A stretch of DNA of 64,000 bases from Cohnella hashimotonis (GTDB lineage Bacteria > Bacillota > Bacilli > Paenibacillales > Paenibacillaceae), in the NCBI RefSeq assembly GCF_030014955.1, contig NZ_JAGRPV010000001.1:992001-1056000 (forward strand), given 5' to 3'. The translations under genes were made by a program, and so were the position numbers. Position 1 is the stretch's first letter, and every line of letters begins with the position of its first letter. Shown piece by piece: positions 18,085-27,264 of the stretch. The notes under the pieces were generated by a model. The model was not told the origin of the DNA, did not search any database, and saw nothing but the letters and a program-made list of their open reading frames with translations.

Positions 18085-20804
18085 GGAAGATGGCAAGCGA
18101 TGCGGGAACGGTTGAAGGCGTCGATTTGTGCGAAAGGGAGCGGCCGGTCTCGGCGCCGGCTTCGGAGCGGGTCTCCGACCTTGCTTCGGGGGCTACCTAC
18201 GAGCTTAAAGACGCAGCGGCTGAGGAGCTGTCGCTCAGCGGCGCGGACTGGCGGCTGACGGGCTGGTACCCGAATCAATGGCAGCCCCGGCTGTCCATGG
18301 AGCTCGGCGTCTCGATCCTGCCGGCCGTCGCGGAGCTTCCGGCTACGGTGCCGGGCTCCGTGCAGACAGATCTGCGCGCAGCCGGGCGAATGGCGGATCC
18401 GTTCGTCGGCCTGGACAGTCTGCACGGCGAGTGGGTGACGCAGCGGGAATGGATCTATTCGAAGACAGTACAAATTCCGGACGGCTGGGAACGGGAACGC
18501 TGCGAGCTGGTGTTCGAGGGTCTGGATTACGCCGGCAGCGTGTTCTGGAACGGACGGAAGGCGGCGGACTTCGAGGGGACGTTCCTGCCGGTCGTCGTCG
18601 ACGTGACAGGCAGCCTGGCGCCGGGCGGCGTGAATCTGCTGCAGGTCATGTTCCGGCAGCCGCCGGAGCTGGACGGCCAGGTCGGCTACTCGTCGCGGAT
18701 CCGCCATCTGAAGGCGCGCTTCGGCTACGGGTGGGACTGGATCCCGCGGATGGTCGCCGTCGGCATCTGGCGGGACGTCCGGCTTCGCACGTACGAAGGC
18801 GTGGCCGTCCGGGACTTCTACCCGGAGGCCGCGCCTGCGGCAGCTGCCGGACAGGGCGCGGTGAGCTTCCGGACGGAGCTCGAGGTCATGCGGTCCGGCG
18901 CGTACGATTGCCTGTACGCGCTTGAGGATGCCGAGGGCCGCACGATCTGGCAAGCGAGCCGGCGGGAGGTGCTGCGTGCCGGCCCCGTAAGGCTGACGCT
19001 TGCGGCGGAGGTAGCCGGCATCGACCTGTGGTGGCCTGCCGGCATGGGCGCGCAGCCGCTCTACCGGGCGCGCATCGAGCTGCGGGACGGCGATGGCCGC
19101 ATCCTCGCCGCCGCGGCAAGAACGATAGGCTTCCGCCGCATCGAGTGGCGCGCCAATCCGGGATCGCCGGCTGAAGCCCTGCCTTACACGGCCGTCGTCA
19201 ACGGCATTCCCGTTTTTCTCCGGGGCGTGAACTGGGTGCCCGTCTCTCCCTATTACGGCGCGGTCACGGAGGCGGACTACCGGGCCCGGCTCGACCCGCT
19301 AGCGGACATGAACGTCAACGTGCTGCGCGTCTGGGGCGGAGGCATCATCGAAACGCCCGCGTTCTACGATTATTGCGATCGCCGGGGCCTGCTCGTCTGG
19401 CAGGAACTGCTCCAGTCGTCCAGCGCGCTAGACAACTGCCCGCCGGACGATCCGCAGCTGCTTGAGAGGCTCGCGGCCGTCACGACGGCCGCCGTGCGCG
19501 AGAAGCGGGCTCATCCGAGCCTGCTGCTCTGGTGCGGGGGCAATGAATTGATGTGGGAAGGCTTCCGCCCGGTCGACGAGCGTCACGCGAACATCGCCAT
19601 GCTCGCCGGACTGATTCGCGAGCTCGATCCGGGCCGGCGTTTCCTGCCGGCCAGCGCGTCGGGGCCGGCGTTCTGCGCGGATGCGAGAGATTTCGGACGC
19701 GGCGTCCATCATGACGTGCACGGCCCGTGGCTTTATGCCGGGAGTCCCGGCCACTACGCCTTCTTCAACGGAGACGACGCGCTTTTCCGCTCGGAGACCG
19801 GCACGCCGGGCGCCTCCCGCGCCGGTCTGCTCCGGGCGCTGCGCGGCGCGTGCGACGTTTGGCCGCCGACCGCGGACAATCCGTACTGGACGCATCGCGG
19901 CAGCTGGTGGGTGCCGTGGGATGCGGTCAGCGAGTCATTCGGGCCGTGGCGCCGAGACGTGGACGAACTGGAGGAATTCGCGCGCTGCAGCCGTTTTTTG
20001 CAGAAGGAATCGCTTCGTTATTCGTCCGAAGCGACGCGCAGGCGCGCGCCGCAAGCATCCGGATTTCTCGTGTGGATGGGCAACGAGCCGTTCCCGAATA
20101 ACGCCAACACGTCGGTTCTGGAGTACGACGGCATGCCGAAGCCAGCTTATTATGCCTTAAAAAAAGCGTTTGCGCCGATTCACGTGTCGGCCCGATACGA
20201 CCGGACGGATTATCGGACCGGCGACGCCTTCCGCGCGGAGATCCATCTTCACGCCGAATATGCCGAAGCTTTGCATCCGGCGGCCGGTGCCGTCGTCCGC
20301 GCGGCTGCCTTCGATTTCGGCGGCGCGCTGCTGGCGGAGCGGGATTTTGCCGCTTTTCCGCTGCCGTCCGGGTCCACGTCGCTCGGCGCGGTTGCGTTTG
20401 CCGTGCCCGAGCTGGCGGAGCCGGTCTTCCTGCTGCGGCTTGAAGCCGCGGCTATGGACGGCCGGACGCTCGCGGAGACGACGTACTTGTTCACGGCGGC
20501 GGACGTCGGCTGCTCATGGGAGGCGCTGCGATCGCTGCCCGAGGCGGGGACCGTGACGGTCCTGCCGGCCTCGGCGGCGGACCGCGAAGTTCTGATCTCC
20601 AACCAATCAAGCGTCGCGGCGGTCGAGCTGTGGATCGAGGCGGAGGACGACGAGGGACGCCCGGTTCGCTTCGCGGACAACGGATTGACGCTGCTGCCCG
20701 GCGAATGCCGGACGGTCGGCTGGTCCGGCGGGAACGGCAGGCTGTCTTCGCTTCGCGCGGAGGGCTTCAACGCAAGAGCAGAATACCGCGGGGAGCATTC
20801 ATAA
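18081..20804 (+). CDS. Glycoside hydrolase family 2, beta-mannosidase-like
   Basis: 907 residues from the ATG at 18081, which overlaps the previous stop (ATGA), with AGAAGGG before it. There is no signal peptide, so it acts in the cytoplasm. The GH2 order is visible: N-terminal jelly roll (SLHGEWVTQREWIYSKTV), Ig-like domain, then a TIM barrel (FLRGVNWVPVSPYYG, VLRVWGGGIIE). The acid/base Glu is E489 in LLWCGGNELMWEG. The nucleophile is probably E572 in FRSETGTPG. The RVWGGG and WCGGNE motifs favour beta-mannosidase over beta-galactosidase. It would remove beta-mannosyl or related residues from oligosaccharides taken up by the importer at 26307-29961. Confidence 0.92.
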   Translation: MRKMASDAGTVEGVDLCERERPVSAPASERVSDLASGATYELKDAAAEELSLSGADWRLTGWYPNQWQPRLSMELGVSILPAVAELPATVPGSVQTDLRAAGRMADPFVGLDSLHGEWVTQREWIYSKTVQIPDGWERERCELVFEGLDYAGSVFWNGRKAADFEGTFLPVVVDVTGSLAPGGVNLLQVMFRQPPELDGQVGYSSRIRHLKARFGYGWDWIPRMVAVGIWRDVRLRTYEGVAVRDFYPEAAPAAAAGQGAVSFRTELEVMRSGAYDCLYALEDAEGRTIWQASRREVLRAGPVRLTLAAEVAGIDLWWPAGMGAQPLYRARIELRDGDGRILAAAARTIGFRRIEWRANPGSPAEALPYTAVVNGIPVFLRGVNWVPVSPYYGAVTEADYRARLDPLADMNVNVLRVWGGGIIETPAFYDYCDRRGLLVWQELLQSSSALDNCPPDDPQLLERLAAVTTAAVREKRAHPSLLLWCGGNELMWEGFRPVDERHANIAMLAGLIRELDPGRRFLPASASGPAFCADARDFGRGVHHDVHGPWLYAGSPGHYAFFNGDDALFRSETGTPGASRAGLLRALRGACDVWPPTADNPYWTHRGSWWVPWDAVSESFGPWRRDVDELEEFARCSRFLQKESLRYSSEATRRRAPQASGFLVWMGNEPFPNNANTSVLEYDGMPKPAYYALKKAFAPIHVSARYDRTDYRTGDAFRAEIHLHAEYAEALHPAAGAVVRAAAFDFGGALLAERDFAAFPLPSGSTSLGAVAFAVPELAEPVFLLRLEAAAMDGRTLAETTYLFTAADVGCSWEALRSLPEAGTVTVLPASAADREVLISNQSSVAAVELWIEAEDDEGRPVRFADNGLTLLPGECRTVGWSGGNGRLSSLRAEGFNARAEYRGEHS

Positions 20805-20846
20805 AAACAAAGCCGCATCACGGCAAAGGAAGCGAGAGGGGAAACC

Positions 20847-23084
20847 ATGTTGAACGACATTCAAACGGTCCGTCAGGACTACGAACTGGCAAGCGGCGGG
20901 CAGACGAAGCTGATCTGGCAATACGATGAGGCGGTCGGCGGTTACGGCTACACGCTGGCATCGCAGGAGGGCGAACAGGCCAGGGCGATGACGCCGGCGC
21001 TGCAGCCGCTCGTGCGGGGCGCGCGGTTTAATCTGTTCCCGGCGCGAATAGAGCGGCGTTCGCCGCACGCGCTGGCGTTCGAAGGCGCCGTATTCGAAGA
21101 CGGACGCCCGCTGTACGAGTGGACCGGCACGGCCGAAACCGATCCGGCGACCGGCTGGGTGCGAATCGAGATCGCGCTCCAGGGTGAAGGGAAGGTGGCG
21201 ATCGGGAGCGGTCCGCTCGAGCCGGAGATCGCCGTCAACCTGGGCGAATTGCCGCCTTACGAGCGCGGCGACCACGTCTGGTTCAAGACGAACATCGACA
21301 ATCCGACCAAGTGGAACGACGAAGCGAGAGGCAACGATTTTCCGGCTTGCTATTATTACGATTCGTACAAAAAATTCGGCGTCATGCTTTTCTTCGATAT
21401 GTCTGCCATGGGGTGGATGGCGGAGGCGGGCATCGAGCGCTTCCTCCATTATCGGTGCGGCTTGCGCAGAACCTACGGCTATGGCCCGGGCGAGCTGGCG
21501 GTCGGCCTGATCGGAGACCGCGCGTTCTCGGCCGACATCCCGGTGGCGGGCACCCGTTTCTCTTACGGCATCCGCTGCTTCTCGCTGGACGCGCCGCCGA
21601 CCGAGCAGAGCGCCGTGGTCGATCTGGTGGAAGCCTGTCTCCATTTCGTCCCGAAGTCGACGGCTTCGCCTCCCAACCGCGCGAGCTGGCGCGAGTTCGG
21701 CTTGAAGTGCGCCGCGGACCTGCTGGATACGAACGCGTGCTGGAGCAACGACGGCAGCTGCGACATGCTGATTCCTTACGTCAACGGCGTATCGCCGGCG
21801 TGGGAGGAGTCGTTCAAGGCGAAGGGGCTGACGATCGACTTCCGCAACCAGCCCGGACTCGACGCGGCGCTGATGATGATCCATCCGCTTACGGAGCTCG
21901 CGGAAACGGCCCCCGCGTCCGAATACACGCTGCTGCGGGATAAGGTGTGGCAATATATCAACCACGCGGGAGGCGAGTTTCTCGGCGAACAGCCGCGGAT
22001 CTGGGGCACCTGGCAGTACGTTTACCTGCTGCACGAATGGTGGCGGGCCGCCTGGTTCAGAGAAGACGAGGCAGCCTGCGCGCGCATCGAGGAAGCCGTA
22101 AACCGGATCGTCATTCCGCTCGCCCGGAAGACGGGCTATCTGTTTCCGCTGTCGTTCCGCGTGCCCGAGCTTCGCAAGCACGGCAACGGCGACAACTATC
22201 CGGTAGCCGGCGCCTACGCTTACTTTATGCTGCTGCTGTACAAGGCAAGGAAAGACGCGGAATATCTGGCGGAAGCCGAGCGCTCGCTCCAGGTGCTGCT
22301 GCAGCTGCCGGTGAACAGCCTGCACCAGGAGTCGTTCCTGCTGTCGATGGCGGTGCAGGCGGCGGACGGGCTGGAGAGAGAGACCGGGGACGCGTCCTAC
22401 GGGGAGGCCTACCGCTATCTGCTCGCGCAAAACCTCCGCATGATGTATTGGTACGACGATCCGTCTTTTGCCGATTACCGGATTTGTGGCATGTTCCAGG
22501 CATGCACGCCGATGCTGTATCCCGCGTTTTTCGAAAATATCGAATGTTCGGCCCGTATTGCTTCGACGCTGAAGGACAGAGACGCATCGCACGGGTTGCT
22601 GCTGGCGTTTAACCAGGCGAGGACCAACAATTACTATTGCTTCCCGCGCTGCCTGCCCGACAAATTCCGGCTGTCGGAGCTCGAATATATTCCGCTGGAA
22701 AATCTGGGGACGCTCGAAGACGACAAGACCGGCTACGCGGGCCAGGAAATTTACGGAGCCGGGCAGACCTTCCGCGCGGCGATGCTGTGGGATCAATGGC
22801 TGTCCTGTAGCGAGCCGGATATCTACGTCATGAACCTGGACGGCTACGAGCTGACGCGCCGCTCCGACGTCCGCGAAGTGCGAACCTTCCTGGTCGCGAA
22901 CCTTGGGGAAACGGAAAAGAGCTGCGCACTGGAGACGGGCTTGCCGTCCGCCGGCGCCGTCTTCGAGATGCTGCGCGGCGCGGCCGCGGCGGAGGAGCGC
23001 GTCCTGCCGGACGCTGCCGGCCGGGTTGCCGTACGGCTCGCGCCGAACGAGCGGGTGAAGGTTCGGGTGAAGGTTGTCGGTTGA
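20847..23084 (+). CDS. Predicted helical-toroid glycan enzyme, family unknown
   Basis: 745 residues, no signal peptide. AGAGGGGAAACC precedes the ATG at 20847. Residues 1-260 look beta-rich (LYEWTGTAETDPATGWVRI). From about 280 there are aromatic helical hairpins (RASWREFGLKCAADLLDTN, IWGTWQYVYLLHEWWRAAW, GDNYPVAGAYAYFMLLLYKA). A C-terminal beta domain (VRTFLVANLGETEKSC) resembles the end domains of glycosidases. The architecture recalls the unassigned protein at 4282 without obvious sequence identity. Its place between a GH2 enzyme and a YesM/YesN pair suggests a cytoplasmic glycosidase or lyase of the same pathway. I do not recognise the family. Confidence 0.75.
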   Translation: MLNDIQTVRQDYELASGGQTKLIWQYDEAVGGYGYTLASQEGEQARAMTPALQPLVRGARFNLFPARIERRSPHALAFEGAVFEDGRPLYEWTGTAETDPATGWVRIEIALQGEGKVAIGSGPLEPEIAVNLGELPPYERGDHVWFKTNIDNPTKWNDEARGNDFPACYYYDSYKKFGVMLFFDMSAMGWMAEAGIERFLHYRCGLRRTYGYGPGELAVGLIGDRAFSADIPVAGTRFSYGIRCFSLDAPPTEQSAVVDLVEACLHFVPKSTASPPNRASWREFGLKCAADLLDTNACWSNDGSCDMLIPYVNGVSPAWEESFKAKGLTIDFRNQPGLDAALMMIHPLTELAETAPASEYTLLRDKVWQYINHAGGEFLGEQPRIWGTWQYVYLLHEWWRAAWFREDEAACARIEEAVNRIVIPLARKTGYLFPLSFRVPELRKHGNGDNYPVAGAYAYFMLLLYKARKDAEYLAEAERSLQVLLQLPVNSLHQESFLLSMAVQAADGLERETGDASYGEAYRYLLAQNLRMMYWYDDPSFADYRICGMFQACTPMLYPAFFENIECSARIASTLKDRDASHGLLLAFNQARTNNYYCFPRCLPDKFRLSELEYIPLENLGTLEDDKTGYAGQEIYGAGQTFRAAMLWDQWLSCSEPDIYVMNLDGYELTRRSDVREVRTFLVANLGETEKSCALETGLPSAGAVFEMLRGAAAAEERVLPDAAGRVAVRLAPNERVKVRVKVVG

Positions 23085-23185
23085 GGCCTGAAGGCCGATG
23101 CCTGATTCAAAGGGATGGATGACTCGGCACGGCGAACTGTTCTATACTGTAGGAACTTAAGCCGTAGACGGGAAGGAGCAGCGTC

Positions 23186-24940
23186 ATGAGCCGTGCCGTT
23201 GGTTCGAGCCTCTGGCGCGCGATCCGTCTGGACACGCTGCGGGGCCGGCTCAGCATTCTGCTGATCGTCGTGACCATTACGCCGATCGTGTTGATCGGAT
23301 TTACCTCTTATTACTGGATGTACAAAGGCCAGAGCGAGAAAATCGTCGCGAACTATCAATCCATGGTCGACGGACAGCGGGCCGCCATCGAGAAGGCCGC
23401 CGCCACGCTGGGCAGCGTATCGCAGCTGCTCGTCGTGGACGGCGGCCTTGGCGACGATATCATCGCCTATCTGACGGCCGCGGATCCGGTGGAGAAGACG
23501 GAGCTGTTCCGCAGCATCGACAAGTCGCTCATCAATATCGCTTACTCGAATCTGATCGTGAACGGACTGTTCTTTTTCATGCCGGATTATCCGTCCGCCT
23601 ACCAGTTCGAATCCGCGCCGATCAAGCCCGACCTGCCAGACACGGTGCTGCGGCCGCGGCCGGAGGATGTGCTGTACCGGGCAAACCAGCTGATATTTCT
23701 CGGACCGCATCCGTCGGCGCTGGCGGGGCACGACGAGCCCGTCCTTTCCCTGACGCGGCTCGTCGAATACGGGGCGGGCCGTTCCTATTATATGTATCTG
23801 GAGGCCGATTTCGGCGAGCTGCTGCGGCCGGCGGGAACGGAGGCGGAGGGCGCCCCGCTTAACGTGCTGACGCAAGCCGACGGCACTGTGATGTACAGCG
23901 ATTTGCCGGAGGGGGCCGAGGTCGGACAGCGCCTGGATCCGCAAAGCGAAGGCTTGAACACATTCAAGCGTTTCGAGTCGGCCGGCGGCGGAGGCTGGAG
24001 GCTGTATTCGCTCGTTGGGCTCGACGACTTCCGCCGGGAGCTGCGTCAGTGGCAGCGCCAATTTTTGCTCGTAGCCGCCTTGTCCATTCTGGTGACCATT
24101 TTGGCCGCTTCTTATATATGGCGCATGGTGTATCATCCGATTCAGCGCATGAACCGCGCGATCAGGCGCTTCAGTCACGATCCGTCGGCAAAAACGGCGA
24201 TCGCAACGAAGCTGCAGGAGTTCGATATGCTGTTCGCGAGCTTCCAGTCGATGCGGGAGCGGATCATCGATCTGATCTCGGAGGTCGAGCGCAAGGAGAA
24301 GCGCAGGAGCGAGCTCGAAGTCGAAAAGCTGATGAGCCAGATCAATCCGCATTTTCTGCACAATTCGCTCAATACGATCCAATGGCTTGCCAAGGCGAAC
24401 GGCCAGGACGAGATTTACAATCTCGTCAAGGTGTTCACGCGCGTGCTGCATTACAACCTGGGCAAGGGCAGCATGGTCGTGACGGTCCGCGACGAGATCG
24501 TCGCCCTCCGCGATTATATCGAGCTGCAGAACGTCCGGTACGATCACCGGTTCAACGTCTCGATCGATTGCGATCCCAGGTTGGGCGAGACGCCGATCCC
24601 GCGGTTCGTGCTCCAGCCGCTCGTCGAGAATTCGCTGTACCACGGGCTGCTGAGCGAGCAGGGCGACATCCGCGTGACGATCCGGGAGGAAGGCGGCGAA
24701 CGCCTGGACATTACCGTCGCCGACGACGGCAAAGGCATGACCGAGGCGCGGATGAACGAGCTGCTCGAGGGCGGCGGACGCGGACAGGGTCTTGGCATCG
24801 GCCTTCAATACGTCAAAAAAATGCTGGACGTGCACTACGGCGGCGCGGCGCGGCTCGAGATCGACAGCGAGCCGGACAAAGGCACGCGCATTCGAATCCT
24901 GGTGCCGATCCGGCCTGAAGGAGGCGTCCTCGATGATTAA
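23186..24940 (+). CDS. YesM-type sensor histidine kinase
   Basis: 584 residues. A membrane segment near 22-44 and another near 293-312 flank an extracellular sensor domain; a HAMP-like linker follows. The kinase core is of the His_kinase family: H389 in LMSQINPHFLHNSLNTIQWL, then N-box LQPLVENSLYHG and G-box DDGKGMT and GLGIGLQYVKKML. AAGGAG precedes the ATG. A TATACT -10 element lies about 35 nt upstream. The stop overlaps the start of the response regulator by 8 nt. Such pairs sense an extracellular sugar or its binding protein and switch on nearby importer genes. Confidence 0.95.
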   Translation: MSRAVGSSLWRAIRLDTLRGRLSILLIVVTITPIVLIGFTSYYWMYKGQSEKIVANYQSMVDGQRAAIEKAAATLGSVSQLLVVDGGLGDDIIAYLTAADPVEKTELFRSIDKSLINIAYSNLIVNGLFFFMPDYPSAYQFESAPIKPDLPDTVLRPRPEDVLYRANQLIFLGPHPSALAGHDEPVLSLTRLVEYGAGRSYYMYLEADFGELLRPAGTEAEGAPLNVLTQADGTVMYSDLPEGAEVGQRLDPQSEGLNTFKRFESAGGGGWRLYSLVGLDDFRRELRQWQRQFLLVAALSILVTILAASYIWRMVYHPIQRMNRAIRRFSHDPSAKTAIATKLQEFDMLFASFQSMRERIIDLISEVERKEKRRSELEVEKLMSQINPHFLHNSLNTIQWLAKANGQDEIYNLVKVFTRVLHYNLGKGSMVVTVRDEIVALRDYIELQNVRYDHRFNVSIDCDPRLGETPIPRFVLQPLVENSLYHGLLSEQGDIRVTIREEGGERLDITVADDGKGMTEARMNELLEGGGRGQGLGIGLQYVKKMLDVHYGGAARLEIDSEPDKGTRIRILVPIRPEGGVLDD

Positions 24941-25988
24941 AGTGCTCATGGTGGAGGACGAGCCGCTCGTTCGCCGGGGCATCGCGAGCATGATGCCGTT
25001 CGAGCGGTTCGGCATGACGCTCGTCGGCGAAGCCTCGAGCGGCGAAGAGGCGCTGGAGGCGCTGAAGCGGCTGCAGGCCGACGTGCTGCTGGCCGATATC
25101 TCGATGCCGGGCATGAGCGGGCTCGAGCTGCTCGCCATTGTAAGGGAGCGTTATCCCCGCATGCTGCCCGTCATGCTGACCTGCCACCAGGACTTTCATT
25201 ATCTGCAGCAGGCGATGAGGCTCGGGGCGGTCGATTATATGGTCAAAACGCAGCTCGACGACGATTCGGTCCAGGAGCTGCTCGGGCGCGTGGCCAGGCG
25301 GCTGCAGGAGCAGCAAGGCGAGTCTTCGGCCGGCGCTGTCGGAACCGGGATCCAGGGAGACGACATCGCCGCCGCATGGGAGACGCTTAGCTGGCTGGTC
25401 GACGACCGCCGGTACGGGCAGATGCTGGACGATACGGCCCGCGCCTTGCCTGCCGCCGTCTGGCGGGGCAAGCTCGAGGAGTCGCTGCAGTTGTGGCTGG
25501 ACAAATGTCCGTCGCTCGAGCCAGCGCGTCCGGCATCCGGATGGCCGGCCGGTAGCTCGGTATCCGAGCTTGCCGAGGAAGCGGAAGCGTTCCGGTCGGC
25601 AGCCCGCCGCCTGCTTCGCGGCACCATGTACTCGGAAGAGGTGATCCGGTCCGTCATCCGGGCGGTGGACCTGCTGCACGAGCGGCCGGGCGAGCGGCCG
25701 AGCCAGGCGGACGTGTGCAAGGCGGTGACGTTGAGCGTCGGCTATTTCAGCAAATGCTTCAAGGAGATTACCGGGCAGTCCTACGTTGCGGCAGTGCAGC
25801 GCATGTCCCTCCGCGAGGCGGAGCAGCTGCTGCGCAACACGAACGAGCCGGTGTACCGGATCGCGGAGCTGTCGGGCTTCGAGGACGAAAAGTATTTCGG
25901 CAAAATCTTCAGGCTCAAGACCGGTCTTACGCCGGGCGAGTACCGTCTCCGCAGCCGGAACGAAATCAAGGCACAGGAAGACGAATAG
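24933..25988 (+). CDS. YesN-type response regulator with AraC DNA-binding domain
   Basis: 351 residues from the ATG at 24933, overlapping the kinase stop. The receiver domain has phospho-acceptor D55 (VLLADISMPGMSG) and the conserved Lys in DYMVKTQL. The C-terminal 100 residues are an AraC double helix-turn-helix (VTLSVGYFSKCFKEITGQSY, AELSGFEDEKYFGKIFRLKTG). It is the partner of the kinase at 23186 and the likely activator of the importer operon at 26307. The transcript runs into a 10-bp repeat array and then a terminator. Confidence 0.95.
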   Translation: MIKVLMVEDEPLVRRGIASMMPFERFGMTLVGEASSGEEALEALKRLQADVLLADISMPGMSGLELLAIVRERYPRMLPVMLTCHQDFHYLQQAMRLGAVDYMVKTQLDDDSVQELLGRVARRLQEQQGESSAGAVGTGIQGDDIAAAWETLSWLVDDRRYGQMLDDTARALPAAVWRGKLEESLQLWLDKCPSLEPARPASGWPAGSSVSELAEEAEAFRSAARRLLRGTMYSEEVIRSVIRAVDLLHERPGERPSQADVCKAVTLSVGYFSKCFKEITGQSYVAAVQRMSLREAEQLLRNTNEPVYRIAELSGFEDEKYFGKIFRLKTGLTPGEYRLRSRNEIKAQEDE

Positions 25989-26000
25989 CCATCCGGGCCA

Positions 26001-26150
26001 TCCAATGACATCCAATGACATCCAATGACATCCAATGACATCCAGTGCCCTCCAGTGCCCTCCAGTACCACCCGGTACGACCCGGTACGACCCGGTGCCC
26101 TCAGGTGCCCTCAGGTGCAGTCCGGTGCCATTCGGTGCAACCCGGTGCCA
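26001..26150. repeat. Degenerate 10-bp tandem repeat, 15 units
   Basis: Fifteen decamers run without a gap from 26001 to 26150. The first four are identical (TCCAATGACA). Later units change stepwise to TCCAGTGCCC, CCCGGTACGA, TCAGGTGCCC and TCCGGTGCCA. The array begins 12 nt after the response-regulator stop and ends at the terminator. The decamer keeps the CC-x-R-x-TG pattern. Open frames through it have no ribosome binding site. Confidence 0.9.
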
Positions 26151-26151
26151 T

Positions 26152-26197
26152 CCGGCCATTTACGGCGAATCTTATCGCCGAAATGGCCGGTTTTTTT
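26152..26197 (+). terminator. Strong rho-independent terminator after the YesM/YesN genes
   Basis: Arms CCGGCCATTT-A-CGGCGA and TCGCCG-AAATGGCCGG with a 6-nt loop and one bulged A, followed by seven T. It separates the regulators from the importer operon at 26307. Confidence 0.93.
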
Positions 26198-26306
26198 GCT
26201 TTTTGCGGCGAATCAGCGCAAAAAAACCTTCCCAATGCAGCAAACCGTTCCGTCCCGGGATTTCCCTGAAAGGGGTTACAATAAAAAGCGAAAGGGGGGC
26301 GGGCAG

Positions 26307-27239
26307 ATGAGCCGCATAACGAACAAACATAGAGGCATCCGGGAAATCGTTCATAATCGTTCCCTTTACCTGCTGGCCGTTCCGGCCGTCCTGTTCAGCG
26401 TCGTGTTCTCGTATTTGCCCATGGCGGGCGTCGCGATCGCGTTCCAGGATTTTAATCCGCTCGCCGGCTTGTTCGGCAGCGAGTGGGTCGGCCTCGACAA
26501 CTTCCGGTTTTTCTTCCGGGGCAGCGATTGGCTGATCATTACGTTTCACACGGTGTTCTTCAACCTGATGTTCATTCTCACCGGAACCGCGCTGGCGCTG
26601 GCGCTTGCCGTCATGCTGACCGAGCTCGGGCGCAATGCGGTCGTTCGGACCGTACAGTCCGTCATGATCCTGCCGAACTTTATCTCGTGGCCGATCATCG
26701 GGCTGTTCTCCGTCACCTTCTTTACGGCGGATACCGGCGCGATCAACCAGTTCCTGCATGCGGCTGGACTTGCGCCCATCGATTTCTACACGGAGCCCGG
26801 CGTATGGCCGCCGATCCTCGTACTTGTTAATCTGTGGAAAACGGCGGGCTTCGGCGCGATCGTCTACATGGCCGCGATCGTCGGCATCGACCGCGAGCTA
26901 TACGAGGCGGCGCGGATCGACGGCGCTACCCGCTTCCAGTGCATCTTCCGCATTACGCTGCCGCTGCTGAAGAGCACGATCGTCATGCTGTTCCTGCTCA
27001 GTCTGGGCAACATTTTCGGCGGCAATCTGGAGATGATCTACTCCCTCGTCGGCGACAACTCGTTCCTCTTCGGAAGCACGGACACGATCGACACCTACGT
27101 GTTCAGAGCGCTGAGGACGTCCGGCTCGCTGGGCATGACGCAGGCCATCGCGCTGTACCAATCCGTGGTCGGCTTCCTGCTCGTCGTCACGGCGAACAAG
27201 ATCGCGGCCAAGCTCGATCGCGAATCCGCCCTATTCTAA
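26307..27239 (+). CDS. ABC importer permease, LplB type
   Basis: 310 residues from the ATG at 26307, preceded by AAAGGGGGG. The N-terminal RSLYLLAVPAVLFSVVFSYLP and the EAA loop YEAARIDGATRFQCIFRITLP are typical of the LplB/YteP permeases that import complex oligosaccharides, often uronic-acid containing, in Bacillales. Six membrane segments are predicted. It pairs with the permease at 27265 and the binding protein at 28234. The G-run at its ribosome binding site is complementary to the C-run of the candidate small RNAs at 36.8 and 57.4 kb. Confidence 0.94.
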   Translation: MSRITNKHRGIREIVHNRSLYLLAVPAVLFSVVFSYLPMAGVAIAFQDFNPLAGLFGSEWVGLDNFRFFFRGSDWLIITFHTVFFNLMFILTGTALALALAVMLTELGRNAVVRTVQSVMILPNFISWPIIGLFSVTFFTADTGAINQFLHAAGLAPIDFYTEPGVWPPILVLVNLWKTAGFGAIVYMAAIVGIDRELYEAARIDGATRFQCIFRITLPLLKSTIVMLFLLSLGNIFGGNLEMIYSLVGDNSFLFGSTDTIDTYVFRALRTSGSLGMTQAIALYQSVVGFLLVVTANKIAAKLDRESALF

Positions 27240-27264
27240 ACAGCAAGGAGGCGACACGTCCGCA

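Noticed and set aside
26001..26150. CRISPR array
   Set aside because: The repeats are 10 bp and directly adjacent, with no spacers.
26025..26306. N-terminal extension of the LplB-type permease through the 10-bp repeat array
   Set aside because: The extension crosses a strong terminator and lacks a ribosome binding site; the ATG at 26307 has AAAGGGGGG.
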